64,000 nt of DNA from assembly GCA_029783825.1 (NCBI GenBank), contig JAREIK010000812.1, positions 1-64,000 of the forward strand, read 5' to 3'. Numbering within the stretch: position 1 is the stretch's first letter; each line of letters begins with the position of its first letter. Of this stretch, positions 1-12,884 are shown in pieces. A model generated the notes under the pieces. It saw nothing but the letters and a program-made list of their open reading frames with translations. It searched no databases and was not told where the DNA came from. This stretch comes from Sapria himalayana. Taxonomy: Eukaryota > Streptophyta > Magnoliopsida > Malpighiales > Rafflesiaceae. The translations under genes were made by a program, and so were the position numbers.

Positions 1-3000
1 GATAGAATAGAATAGAATATAAAGATACCAAAAAATAGATAAATAGACAATACAAAGATAGATAAATAAATAAATACTTAAATATATTAGAAGACTGATA
101 ATGAAATATACAGATAGATAGATAGATACACAGTAGAGAGATATATGGAAAGATAGACAATAGAGATTTAGAAAAATATATTAATAGATAGATAGATAAA
201 AATACACAGATCAATAGACTAATATACATATAGAAAAATTTATATATACATAGATAGACAAATAGATAGATAGACAGATAAAAAAGATAGGCAGATACAG
301 GGATAGACATATAAACAAATAGATAGATAGACAATTGGACATATTGACTGATAGACAAATAGATAGATAAAGATAGTCAAATAAGTAGATAGATAGATAA
401 ACAATAAACATATAGAGATAAATAAATAGAAAATAGATAGATAAAAATATGGATAGATAGATAGATGTGAGATAGATAGATATAGTGATATATAGATAGA
501 TAGATATAAATTTAGATAGATATATAGTTAGACAAATAGACATATAGAAATATTGATAGATATACAGATAGATAGATAGATAGACACATTGAAATATTGA
601 TAGATAGACAAATAAATATATAGCAAATATTCAGATGGACAAATAGACAATTGAAAATTAAACAGATATTCAGATAGATTGATTGAAAAATAGAAAGATA
701 ATAAGATAGATAGGTAGATAGACAGACATATAGATAGATAGATAGATAACGAAATAATAAATAGATAAATATACAAATAGATTGATATATAGATAGATAG
801 ATAGATAGAGTGATAACTGATCGAATATATGTGATTGAAGATAGATAGATATATATATATATATATATAGAAAGATATATAGATATATAGATAGAAAGAT
901 AGATACACATATCAATATATAGATAGATAGATAGAGGATAGAAAGACAGAATGAAAGAAAGACAGATATATATAAAGACCAATAGATAGATAGACAGATA
1001 GACAAATAGACAGATAGATAGATACCTAGATATTAAGAATGATAGATAGATAGATAGACAATAGATAGATAAAAAATTATACATATAGAAAGATAATTAG
1101 ATAGATAGATAGATAGAAGGATAGACAGATAGATAAAGAGGGAGATAGTGAAATAGTTATATATACAGATAGAAGATTGATATATAGATAGATAGATAGA
1201 AAAATAGATAGATAGACAAAGTAATAAAGAGATAGAAAGAAAGATAGATATAGAGATAGATAGAAAGTTAGAAAGATAGTTAGAAATAAAGATAGAGATA
1301 GATAGATAGATAGATAGATATAGACATAAAGAGATATATAGATTTTTTGTTAGATATATAGATAGATACCTGGACAAATAGATAGATAAACAAATAGATA
1401 GCTATATAGATAGATAGAAAGATCAATAGTATATCAGATTCACAAATAGATACATGTATAGATAGATAGATTGATTGATAAATAGATTGACTGATATATA
1501 AATAGAGAGCTAGACATATAGATAAATATTCACAAGGATCGATAGTCAAATAGATAGATAAATAGATAGACAGATATTCAGGTAGATAGATAGACAAATA
1601 GAAAGATACAAATATAAGAGATAGATAGATAGATCAATATATAGATAGATAGATATATAGATAAAAAATAGATAGATATATAGATATATAGATATCTAGA
1701 TAGATAGATACATAAATAGATAGAAAGATAGAAAGATATAGAGAAAGATATATAGAAAAATAGATAGAAACAAAGAAATGAAAGATTTACAAATAGACAA
1801 ATATACAGATAGAAAAATAGATAGATAAATAGATACATAAATAGATAATATGATATATATTGAAATAGATAGATTGATTGATAGATAGACAAGTAGAGAG
1901 ATATATAGAAAGATAGACAATATGGAGATATACAAATATACAAATAGATAGAAAGAAAATACACAGATAGATAGATAGACTTGTATACATATAGACAAAT
2001 TTATAGATACTCAGATAGACAAAAAAAAAGATAGATAGACAAATTATCAGAAATATAGATATAAAAATATATAGATAAATAGATAGATATATAGATAGAT
2101 AGTTATAAATATAGATAAATAGAAAGATATACAACAATACAGATATATAGATAGATACATAGACAAATTTATAGACAGATAGATATATAGAAAAATAAAA
2201 AGAACGTCACATATAGATCGACAAATATTCAAATAGACATATAAACATATAGATAGATATATAGTTAGACATATAGGTAGATAGATAAATATTCAGGTAA
2301 ACATATTGAAAGATAAAAAGATAAAATGATAAACAAATAGGTAGATATACAGATAGTGAGATAGATAGATAGAGAGTTAGAGACAATTAGATAGAGATAT
2401 AGATAAATAAACGTTAAAAAGATATACAAATATACAGATATAAAGTTAGACAAATAGATAGATAGAGAAATGTATAGAATGATAGAAAGAAAGAAAGATA
2501 GATATATAGATAAACAGATAGATAGATATATAAATAGATAGCCAAATAGACAGATAAATAGATAGGCAAATACATGAATAGACAGATAAACAAATAGATA
2601 GATAGACAGATAGACATATGGACATATTGACTACTAGGCATATAGATAGTAGATAGATAGAAAAATAAGCAGATAGATTGATAGACATATAGAAAAATAG
2701 ACAGATAGTTAAATAGAAATATAAATAGATAGAAATATAGATAGATAGATAGATAGATTGAGAGATAGATAGAAAGAGAGATAGATATATAGATGGACAT
2801 AAATATAGATAGATATAAATATGGATAGATAATCAGATAAACAGATAGACGTATAGTTATATTGATAAATAGATTGATAAATAGATAGAAAATATTAAGA
2901 TAGACAAAGAGACAATTAAAAATTAAATTGATATTCAAATAGATAGATAGAAAGATAATAAGATAGATAGGTAGATAGAGAGATAGATAGATGGAGAGAT

Positions 3001-6000
3001 AAAAAAATTATTAGATAGATAAATAGACACATAGATAAATATATAGATAGATAGACTGATAAACTGATCGAGGGATAGACAAATTAATAGATAGACAGAT
3101 AGATATATCGATAGAAAGATAGATAGACAGATAGACAAATAGGTAGATAGACTGATAGAAATAGAGTGAGATAGATAGATAAACAAATAGATAGATAGAT
3201 ATATAGATAGTTTGATAAATATAAAGAATGTTTGATAGGCATATAGACAAAAAGATAGATAAATAGATAAAAACATAGATAGATAATAGATAGATAGACA
3301 CATCGATAAATATATAATAGAGAGATAAATAGATTCACAGATAGATAGATAGAAAGATAGATAGATAGATAGATAAATAGATAGAAAGATAGATAATAGA
3401 AAGATAGATAGACAAAAGGAATATATATAGATAGATAGATAGACATATTTACATAAATATAGATATACAGATATATAGACTTGTAATTAGATAGATAGAC
3501 ATATAGAAAAATAGTAAAATACATAAAAAAATAATGATAGATTTAAAGGTATCCATATAGACGGATAGACAAATAGATATATAGACAGAAAGATAGATAG
3601 ATAGCTGTACAGACAGATAGATAATTAAATAGAAAGATAAATCAATAGACAGATAAATATTTAGAATAGATAGATAGACCGATCTACAAAAAGATAGATA
3701 GACAGATAGATAGATAGACAGATAGATAGAAAGACACATAGATAGATATATAATATAGAGATAGACAAATAAAAAGATAATGAGAAATATAGATAAATAG
3801 ATAGTTAACAGATAGACAGATTAATAGATAGATAGACAAATAAAGAGATATACAGATATATAGATATACAAATATACATATTTATAGAAATATAGTTAGA
3901 GAGGTTTATAGATAGATAAATCGATAGATAAACATGTAGACAGACAGATAGATAGATAATAGATAGATAGACATATAGACTGATAGAGATATAGAAATAT
4001 AGATAGATTGATATAATAAAGATAGCTAGATATTTAGATAGACAGATAGAAAGATATAAAAATAGACTGTTAGATAGATAGACATATAGGCAAATAGATA
4101 GATAGAAAGATAAAGATATTGAGAGATTGAGAGAGAGAGAGAGATAGTTTGATAGATAGATAGATAGACAAATATATATATATATACACATATAGACAAA
4201 TAAATAGATAGACAAAAATCTTGATATTCAGATAGATATATAAACAGATAGCAGATAGATGGATATTCAGATATTTGCATATATAGAAAGACAAATAGAT
4301 AGATAGATAGAAATTGAAATCAATAGATTGTTAATTACATAGATAGACAAATGAAAAATATTTAGATATTTAGAATGAAACACACACAAATAGATAGATA
4401 AATAGATTGACACAAAGATATTCAAATAAATAGAGAGATAGATAGACAGATAGACAAATAGATAGATAATTAAATTGATATATAGATAAATATATAGTAT
4501 ATATAGATAGATAAATAGATATATACATATAAAGATAAATAACAAATAGATAGAAAGACTAATAGATAGTTAGATAGTTAGCCAAATAACAGATAGGCAA
4601 ATAGATAAATAGAAAGATGGACAGATGACACATAGGTAGAAAGATAGATAGATAGTCAGTTAGTTAGATAGATAGAAATATATACAGATAGATAGATAGA
4701 GACATAGATAGATAGAGACATAGATAGGTAGAGAGATTTATAGACATATACACAGATAGACAGATTGATAGATATTCAAAAACACAGATAGAAAGATAAA
4801 AAGATAGACATATAGATAGAGATACAAATTCATAGACAGATAGATAGTTAGCGAGATATAGAGATAGTTAGATAGATAGATAAATAAATAAATAGATAAA
4901 TTAATAAATTGTCAAATAGATAGATATATAGAAAGATAGATAGATATATAGATAGTAGATAGATTGATTGATTGACAAATTGATAGAATGATATTTATAA
5001 TATGATATAGATTAATAGACAAATAGATATATTGACAAAGAAAGATTGAAAGTGATACAGATATTTAAATTAATAGATACATAGATAGAAAGATAGAGAG
5101 ATAGATAGATAGACAGATAAATAAATAGAGATAAAAAGATAGATAGATAGACATATAAAGAGATAGAAATAAGGAGAGATCATTACATAGACATATAGAC
5201 ATTTAGATTGATAGAGAAATAGAAAAATAAATAGATAAACAGATAGTTAAATAAATAGATAGAATGATAAAATTATAGATTAATAGGAAAATAGACAATA
5301 GATAGATAAATAGATATAAATATAGATAGATAGCTAGGTAGCCAAATAAAAAGATATTTAGTTTGATAGATAGACATATATATAGATTGACGGATACATA
5401 GATAGATAAATATTCAGATAGACATAGAGAAAGCTAGAATGATAAAAAGATAGACAGATAGATAAAAGTATAGATATGCAGATAGATTGATTGATTGATA
5501 GACAGGCAGATGTATAATAAAAAAACAGATAGACAGATAAAAGACCGATAAATAGAAATACATATAGATAGATAAATAGATAGATTCCAAATCTATAGAT
5601 ATAAAGACAAATTGCCAGATAAATAGATAGATACATATATAGATAGAAAAATATACATAAAACATATATACATATAGAAAGATAGACAAATTGATAGTTA
5701 CAAAGAATGAAAAATACACAAATAGACATATAGTTAGATAGATAGATAGAAGATACATGGATAAGCATATAGATATCGAGATAGATACAAAGTTAGATAT
5801 ATAGATAGATAGATAGATAGATAATAGAGAGATAGATTGATAAATCGATAGAAATATAAAAAGATACATAGATATATTAAAAGACACATAGACATATAGA
5901 CAAATAGAAAAATAGATAGACAAAAAGATACATAGATATACAAAAAGATTCATTTATAGAAATATAAATAGACAGATTGATAGAAAAATAAATTTATAGT

Positions 6001-8075
6001 TAGACAGATAAATTTATAGATAGATAGAAATATAGATTGATAGACAGGTAGACAATAAGATAGATAGATAGTGAGATAAATATAAAGATATATAATAACA
6101 TAGATAGACAAATAAATAGATTGACATATAGTTAGATAGATATATAGACAGATAGATAGATAGATAAATAGATATATATTTTGATAGATAGATAGATAGA
6201 TAGAAATTTTAAAAATAGTTAGATAGACAAATATATAGATAGATAGATAAAGAGATAGATTGATAGATAGTTATATAGTTAGATAAATAATCAGATAGAT
6301 AGATAGAAAGTAAAATAGTTAGATAAAAATATAGATAGATAGATATATAGATAGATGACAAAAAAATAGATAAAATTATAGATAGATTGATGGATAGAGA
6401 AATAAATAAATAGACTGATAGACTGATTGCAATATATTTAGATAAACAGATTGAATGATAGATAGATACATAGATATACTAGTAGTCATTTAGATAGATA
6501 AAAAGATAGAGATTAATAGATATAAAGATAAAAAAATAGTTAGAAATATCGATAAATAGATAGATAAAAATAGAGTTAGATAGATAGATAGAAAGATTGA
6601 TAGATAGATGGATAGATAGATTGATATATAGACAAATAGATAGACAAAAAGATAGAAATAATGATTGATTAACAGATAGATAGATAGCTAGATATATAGA
6701 AAGATACATAGAGTAAAATAGATAAACATATAGACAAAAAGTTAGAAAGCTAGATTGATAGATAGATAGAAAGATAGATAAAAATTTTAATAAACAGATA
6801 GATAAATAGATAGATATATAGATAGTTAGATAGTTAGAGAGAGAGAAAGATATAGATATATAAAAAGATAGATAGAAAGATAGATAAACAAATAGATAGG
6901 TATATAAAGAGGGAAAGATAGAGATAGATAAATATATAAATAGACAGATACATAGATAGACATATTATTAGATAGATAGATGGATAGATAGATAAAATGA
7001 AAATCAAATAGGTCGATAGACAAAAAGATAGATAGATAGATAGAAATATAAAAAGATAGACAAATAGACACATAAACAGATTGACCCATAGACACATATA
7101 CACATAGATAGAAAATTTAGAGATAGAAAAATAGACACATAGATAGATAGAAAATAGAAATAAATATAGAAAGATAGATTTATAGATGTACAGATAGATA
7201 AATAGACAAATAACTCAATAGATAGATTAATATAAATATAGATAGATAGATAGATAAGTATATATTTAAAAAGATTGACAGATAGTTAGATAGTTAGATA
7301 CAAAATAGATAGATAGTCAGATATATGTAGACATAAAGATAGATACATAGATACACAAAACATATATAGAAAGATAGATAGATAGATAGATAGACAGAAA
7401 GATATGTAGATAGATAGATAAATAAATCAATAGATATGTAGACAAATAAGATAGATACATAGATATATAAAAAAAGATTTAGTAAGATAGATAGTTAGAT
7501 AGATAGAAAGAAAGATAGGTGGATAGATATATTAATAAATAGTTAGATAAATAAATAGAAGATGTATACATAGGAAGATAAGAAAATAAACATATACACA
7601 GATAGAAAAATAGACAGATAATAAAAAGAAATATACATATATACATATATAAATAGGTAGACATATAGATAGATACGTAAATATATATATATAGAAAGAT
7701 ATATATATATAGATGGATAGATAGAATGATAGATATATAGGTAGGTAGATAGATAGATAGAAAAATACTTAGATTGACAGATAAATAGATAAACAAATAT
7801 ATAGATAGATAGAAAAATAGATAGACAAATAGTTAGATAGACAAATAGATAGATATAATGATAGATAGATATACATTTAGATCATATAGACATATATATA
7901 GATAGATAGATAGATATACAAATAAACAGATTGACAGATAGATCGATAAATTGATAGATAAACATATAGACAAATAGACAGACAGATAGATAAATAGACA
8001 GATAGACAAATAGACATATATATAGATTGAAAGATAGACAGATAGATAGATGGACATATACACAGATAGATATAT
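1..8075 (+). repeat. GATA/GACA tetranucleotide array 1
   Basis: The stretch is built almost entirely of GATA with variants GACA, AATA, TATA, GAAA and GATT, all on the + strand, so it is a diverged tetranucleotide satellite rather than a clean microsatellite. The complementary strand reads TATC, which has no stop codon in any frame and yields spurious Tyr-Leu-Ser-Ile proteins. Non-GATA words recur at long range: the region near 130-260 resembles 1885-2015, and 601-730 resembles 2880-2975, which shows kilobase-scale duplication. The array stops directly at a CACTA transposon terminus at 8076. I see no gene in it. Confidence 0.95.
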
Positions 8076-9665
8076 CACTACAAGAAAATGTCAATTTAGT
8101 TAGGAAAATTTAGTTAGAAAAATTTAACTAGGTAAATTTAGCTAGGGAAATTTAGTTAGGAAAATTTAGCTAGAGATCAATCACTAGCTAAATAGCAAGG
8201 GATTTTTGATTTTACATTTAAATACTCGCAACATATTAGTGACAGATTAGTGATTGATTAGTGTTGGATTAGAGACGTAATGTCTGAGTAAATATTTTTC
8301 ATCGCTAATATTTTTGTAAATTTCATGCAAAAAAAGCTAGTAAAATTAGTGACTAATTAGAGACGGCATTTCCCTAGCTAATTATATTGAGATAAATTGT
8401 GTCGCTAATATTTAATAAATTTCCACACAAAGAAAACTAAGAATTTAGTGATGCATTTAGTGATGGATTTTCCTTAGCTAATTATATCAAGAAAATTATT
8501 TACGGAATTTTTCTAGCTAATTATATCGAGATAAATTCTATTGCTAATATTTTCGTAGATTTCTACACAAAGAAAACCATGAATTTAGTGATGGATATAG
8601 CGACAAATTTTCTCTAGTTAATTATATCGAGACAAAATCCATCACTAAATAATTATCTCAATTTTTTTTTATTTTATATTTTATTTCTTAAATTTTATTT
8701 TTCACAAAATATATGTACCTAGCTAGGGATTTTTCCCTAGCTATTTGCACTAGGGATAATTTCCATCTCCAAAGTTTAATGATTTAATTTTTTTTTTAAT
8801 TTTTTTTCTGTTTTAATTATATATTTAATTTTGTTATTAAATGTAGTCATGGTATATAGATGAGCGATCCTTGAAATACACATTTTCCTCATAAAATTAT
8901 AAAAAAGTATATTATAAATAAATTATTTAATAAATATAAAAATACAAAAAAATTGTATTAATAAGGATTAAAATAACTATTTTTATTATTATAAAATTTA
9001 AAAAATTATATAAAAAAGTTTTCTAAATTTTTAATTAAGAAACTTAATAATTTCTATTAATGTAACATTAAAAGATTAATTTTATAATTATAATAATTTT
9101 TTAAGATATTTTAAAAATTAAATGAACATACTTTAAAATTTCTACAAATATAAAGGTAAAATAATTCATTGTATGATTAAATAGAAAATATTTCTAAAAA
9201 TATCCGAATTTATGAATAAACTAGTAAATATTAATATTATTATAAGTATAAAACAATTTTTATGATTATATGAATTTAAAAAATAATTACTACAAAATTT
9301 AAAAATATTGAATTATAATAAAAATTTAAAATTTTTAATTAAATTTAAAAGAAATTAAATTGATATTTAAAAATAAATACATCGATGTTTGCTTTTACTA
9401 AAATTTATAAGAATTAAATATTTGAGTAATATTTTTACTATTAGCTTTTCATATTCATGTCGTTATTAAAATAATAAATATTAATTTTTTTAATTGTCTT
9501 CTCACTTTAAGTAATTTTTAGAATTATAAAAATTATAAATGATATCAAATAATATGATATTTCATGCCTTTAAAATTATTTCATATTATCTTCATAAAAA
9601 TTAATATGAATTCTTAAAAATTTATAACCATAAAAAATATATATTTATATATTTTTTTAATATAA
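8076..9665 (-). mobile_element. CACTA-family element end (copy A)
   Basis: The sequence opens with CACTACAAGAAAA, the terminal inverted repeat of plant CACTA (En/Spm) transposons. It continues with subterminal words such as TTAGCTAGGGAAATTT and TTTAGTGATGGATTT down to about 8660, then AT-rich DNA. It matches the reverse complement of the right half of the complete copy at 38842-41405: shared landmarks include TATAGATGAGCGATCC near 8857 and a GAATTCTTAAAAATTTATAACC-like stretch near 9610. It is therefore the 3' half of the element on the minus strand. The other end is not found. The remaining AT-rich DNA to about 9990 may still belong to it. No coding sequence is seen. Confidence 0.8.
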
Positions 9666-10100
9666 AGCATATTTATAATTTTTAGGATAGTGGCTCGAAG
9701 ACAAATTATCTTTTAATGTGTGCCTTACAATATGAAGTTTATAAATTTTGTAGCCATGATTTTTTTTCTAGTTTAAAGGCTTAACATCTATTTTTTGAAA
9801 TTATTTATATATTTATTGTCTAATTAATTTGATAATTAAAAACTACAAGGTATTTATTTTTCATTAGTGCCTTGCTACATGCACAAACTTGTTGAAAATA
9901 ATTTATTAAGTAAAAAAAAAGATGAGTATTTATGTTTTATATATATTTATTGTTTATTAAATGTTTTGATAATTAAAAATTAAAACATTTACGGAATTAA
10001 AACATTTACACACAACAACTCTTCTAAGTCTTTAACTAGCGCCAGCCACCTCTCTCTCTCTCTCTCAATAGTCAACACGGATAAATCAAAATGAAATGAT
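9666..10100. other. AT-rich spacer upstream of the GH3 pseudogene
   Basis: This is AT-rich DNA without a recognisable gene. A short CT microsatellite lies at about 10053-10067, just before the GH3-like exon. In plants such pyrimidine tracts are common in 5' untranslated regions, so this could be old GH3 leader, but that is an inference. Confidence 0.5.
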
Positions 10101-11904
10101 GTGATTTCTTTTAGTCATGCGCTGCATTCAATACTTGAAAGCCACAACATGGCACATTATCACCACGACTACCTCGCTGGTTGTAAAACACTGATTGACG
10201 TGGTCACCTTCTGCCACTTCGTACCACTATCAACCTACGATGACTACTCTGATTACATCAACAGGTTGGCAGATGACATGTAGATTCAGCCTATCCTATC
10301 CACTGATCCTCTCGTCTGCTTCTTCTACAGGTAATCTATAAATCAATCAATGTTATTTCTAATCTTCTTTTTATTTATGTCGTCGAATTTATGAAGATCT
10401 AGCCTCATTTCTATGAATTTGAAAATGATTCCTTACTTCGAATCTTTGCTCTCTAAAGCTGCCTCACACATGGCTCATCAAGGCAGCTCTGTAATTCTCA
10501 GAAAGTAAATCAAATGTGATGTTAGCATTTTTAGAATTATATATAAGGTTTTTTTATCTTCCGATTTGTGTCTTTTGACAAAGCACAGAACGAATTTCAT
10601 GACAGGTTGTTTCCTCCTAGAATATCAGCTAATAATAAGATCATCCTATTTGTTTATGCTAGTAATCTCATCTCTACGAAGAAAAGATTTGAGGTGATGC
10701 CAGCATCTTAATACCCTCTGAGGAGATTTGTGACCTGGTCTAAGTTTTCCTTTTGTTATAGTCCAATACAAGTGTTTTTGGGATCCAATGTTATGAACCA
10801 AATGTATTGTCATCTTCTTTGTGGTCTCAGCAACTTCGAATTCATTGATGGAATTCATGTTCCTTATGCCATAGGTCTAATCAAAGCTTTTTCTCTTCTG
10901 GAGTCCAAGTGGAATTAATTATGTGATGATGTTGAAAACAGGTTCTTAGGAGAAGAAATTTATGATTCTATAATGAGAAACTCTATTACTAACTTATTGG
11001 TGGCCCTCGAGTAGACCTCTCCATGCGAGTTAGGATAATCTTTCAGCAAAATAGTTGGGATGGGATTGTGAGCAAGTTGTTGCCTAATATTTGGTACATC
11101 AAGTGTGTCACCACATGAAGCATGAATCAGTATTATCCAAAACTCAAGCCAATACATAGGAGAGACTCCATTGTTAAGCGCAGATTACCTTGCTTCAAAA
11201 TGTTCTGTTGCAATAAACTTTGATCCTACGCAACCACAAGAGACAACTCAGTTCATCCAAAGTAGCTTACTTTGAGTTTCTTCCATACAATCCTATTAAT
11301 GCGATTCATGGTGTGACCATGAGGGAATAAACAACTATGGATTTTTCTGGGATGAGGTGGGGAAGATGTATGAGTTGGTCATAACTACAGACAGAGGACT
11401 GTATCAATATCGATTGAGCAAAGTAGTGAGTGTTGTTCGCTTCCATAACTACTCTCCTTAAGTTGTGTTCGTAATGAGAGCACCACAACTTGACTCTGAT
11501 ATAGTGGCTGAGGTAGACTTGATTTATGTCATTGAAAGTTGCCAAGTTGTGATGAGAGCTACCTTAGGAATTGAAATTGCAAAGTTTACTGCAACCTTAT
11601 TGGGTTCTAAATCAATCCCAAAGCATCTGAAAATACTAGTTGGAGTCACAGAGGATCACATGTTTGTGGGGAAGAAGATGAACGATCCAATTTTAGTTCT
11701 TAGGATGAACTATTCTTTGCTTGAGGACAACTTGTGATCTCACTATCATGCTTGGAAGGAGAGAAGTGAAGCTAGCTCATTGTTTTTGACCAAAGTTAAG
11801 CCCGATAGCTTTGATAAGTTGTCACGGCTAGCCATCAAGAATGGAGCATCGGCTTGCCTATACAAGCTACCAAAGATACTGAGAAAACTTTAGCTTGTCA
11901 GTTC
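10101..11904 (+). pseudogene. GH3-family acyl-acid amido synthetase pseudogene, cut by a hAT element
   Basis: GH3 enzymes adenylate plant hormones such as jasmonate or auxin and conjugate them to amino acids in the cytosol. Several conserved GH3 blocks are readable. Exon 1 (10101-10330) gives VPLSTYDDYSDYINRLAD and, after a stop, ILSTDPLVCFFY, ending at a GT donor. Exon 2 (about 10380-10504) gives YFESLLSKAASHMAHQGSS. Exon 3 starts at 10606 after CAG, and the splice restores LRKLFPPR. Further on come LFVYASNL, the stretch to FSLLESKWN, CDDVENRFLGEE, SADYLASKCSVAINFDP, and ELVITTDRGLYQYRLSKVV near 11370, followed by FVMRAPQLDSD at 11474. The C-terminal part near 11800 reads FDKLSRLAIKNGAS. Stops (near 10281, 10711, 10916) and frameshifts make it dead. 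Retained introns show DNA-level duplication, not retroposition. The hAT element interrupts it at 11912. Confidence 0.85.
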
Positions 11905-11912
11905 TTTTGAAC
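11905..11912. repeat. hAT target-site duplication, left copy
   Basis: TTTTGAAC directly precedes the hAT terminus and is repeated exactly at 15414-15421. An 8-bp duplication is the hallmark of hAT superfamily insertion. Confidence 0.95.
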
Positions 11913-11924
11913 TAGAGGTGTCAA

Positions 11925-12140
11925 CCGTGCCGGGCCGGGCCGGCCCGGCACGAGGCATGGCATGGTTTGTCCATGCCTGGGCTGGCCAGACACGTTAAAA
12001 AACCGTGCCTGGGCCCGTGCCGTGCCCGGGTCAGGCACTAGCCGTGCCATGCCGTGCCGTGCCGTGCCTGGCCTGGGTCGTGCCGTGCCTGACCCGGCAC
12101 GGCATGCCGGCATGGGTTCTTCCCGTGCCGGTTTCACACG
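11925..12140. repeat. GC-rich subterminal repeats of the hAT element (left)
   Basis: Dense direct and inverted copies of GCCGTGCC, CCGGGCC and GGCACGG lie just inside the terminal inverted repeat, mirrored by 15230-15400 at the other end. They are probable transposase-binding sites, by analogy with Ac subterminal motifs. Long reading frames here on both strands are composition artefacts. Confidence 0.75.
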
Positions 12141-12884
12141 GCCACGTGTGGGCGTGACCTGGCCCCTCCAGAATAAAAGACCGCGGGTCGGGTCTGATTG
12201 GACCCGACCCGCGGTCCTGACCCAATCCCAACGGGAAAAAAAATATGTAGTTAATATTAATTTTTAGCCGTTGGATTCGCCTCCAACGGCTAGGGGGTAG
12301 AATCCAATGGTTCTCGTGATTCTGCCCCCTAAATAATTATTAAAATTTCAAAAAAATATAAAAAAAAATCTTTTTTTATGAAAAATTAATATCTTTAATC
12401 TATAAATTCTACCCATCTCCCTTTAACACTTATGTTTTTCAAAAACATATATTCTCTCAAAAATTTCTCTTTCTCTCACATAAACCATGCTTCTCTCTCT
12501 CGGGCCTTGGGATTTGGCTTTCGGCTTGGATTTTCGTGAAACTCAACTTAAATTTTGAACATTAAAGCTTGCTGTGGCGCACCTTGTACGTGACCGACCT
12601 CACTGCTTTTACCGAGTAATTTATTTTACGCTTTTTTACTTTCTCTCTCTAATGGTTCTCTCTCTAGAAAAAAATTAGGAAAAAATAAAAATCATAAAAA
12701 ATGACAAATACACCTATACGTATTTAAATTTGGAAAATGAAAATATTACACAGAGGTCTAAGGCTGCTGAAACTTTGGTTTCTCTTGTCGTCTCAACCCA
12801 AAGTTCTAAAAAATAAAAAACTAGGAGGACTTCTGTAGTTTGGACTCATTTTAAAATCATAACTTAAAAAAATGTTAGGGGTGA

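Noticed and set aside
1..8075. Regularly spaced repeats that might suggest a CRISPR-like array
   Set aside because: The unit is 4 bp with no constant-length spacers, and the genome is a plant.
211..8094. Many minus-strand open frames rich in Tyr, Leu, Ser, Ile (also 26481-32701, 44539-50499, and + strand 34434-35818, 41465-43821)
   Set aside because: TATC repeated has no stop codon in any frame and encodes the same four residues in all three; the frames overlap each other and have no start context or conserved domain.
11898..12267. Arg/Pro/Ala/Gly-rich frames on both strands at the GC-rich hAT ends (also 15131-15445 and 50279-50606)
   Set aside because: They come from the GC-rich subterminal repeats of the hAT elements and exist on both strands at once.
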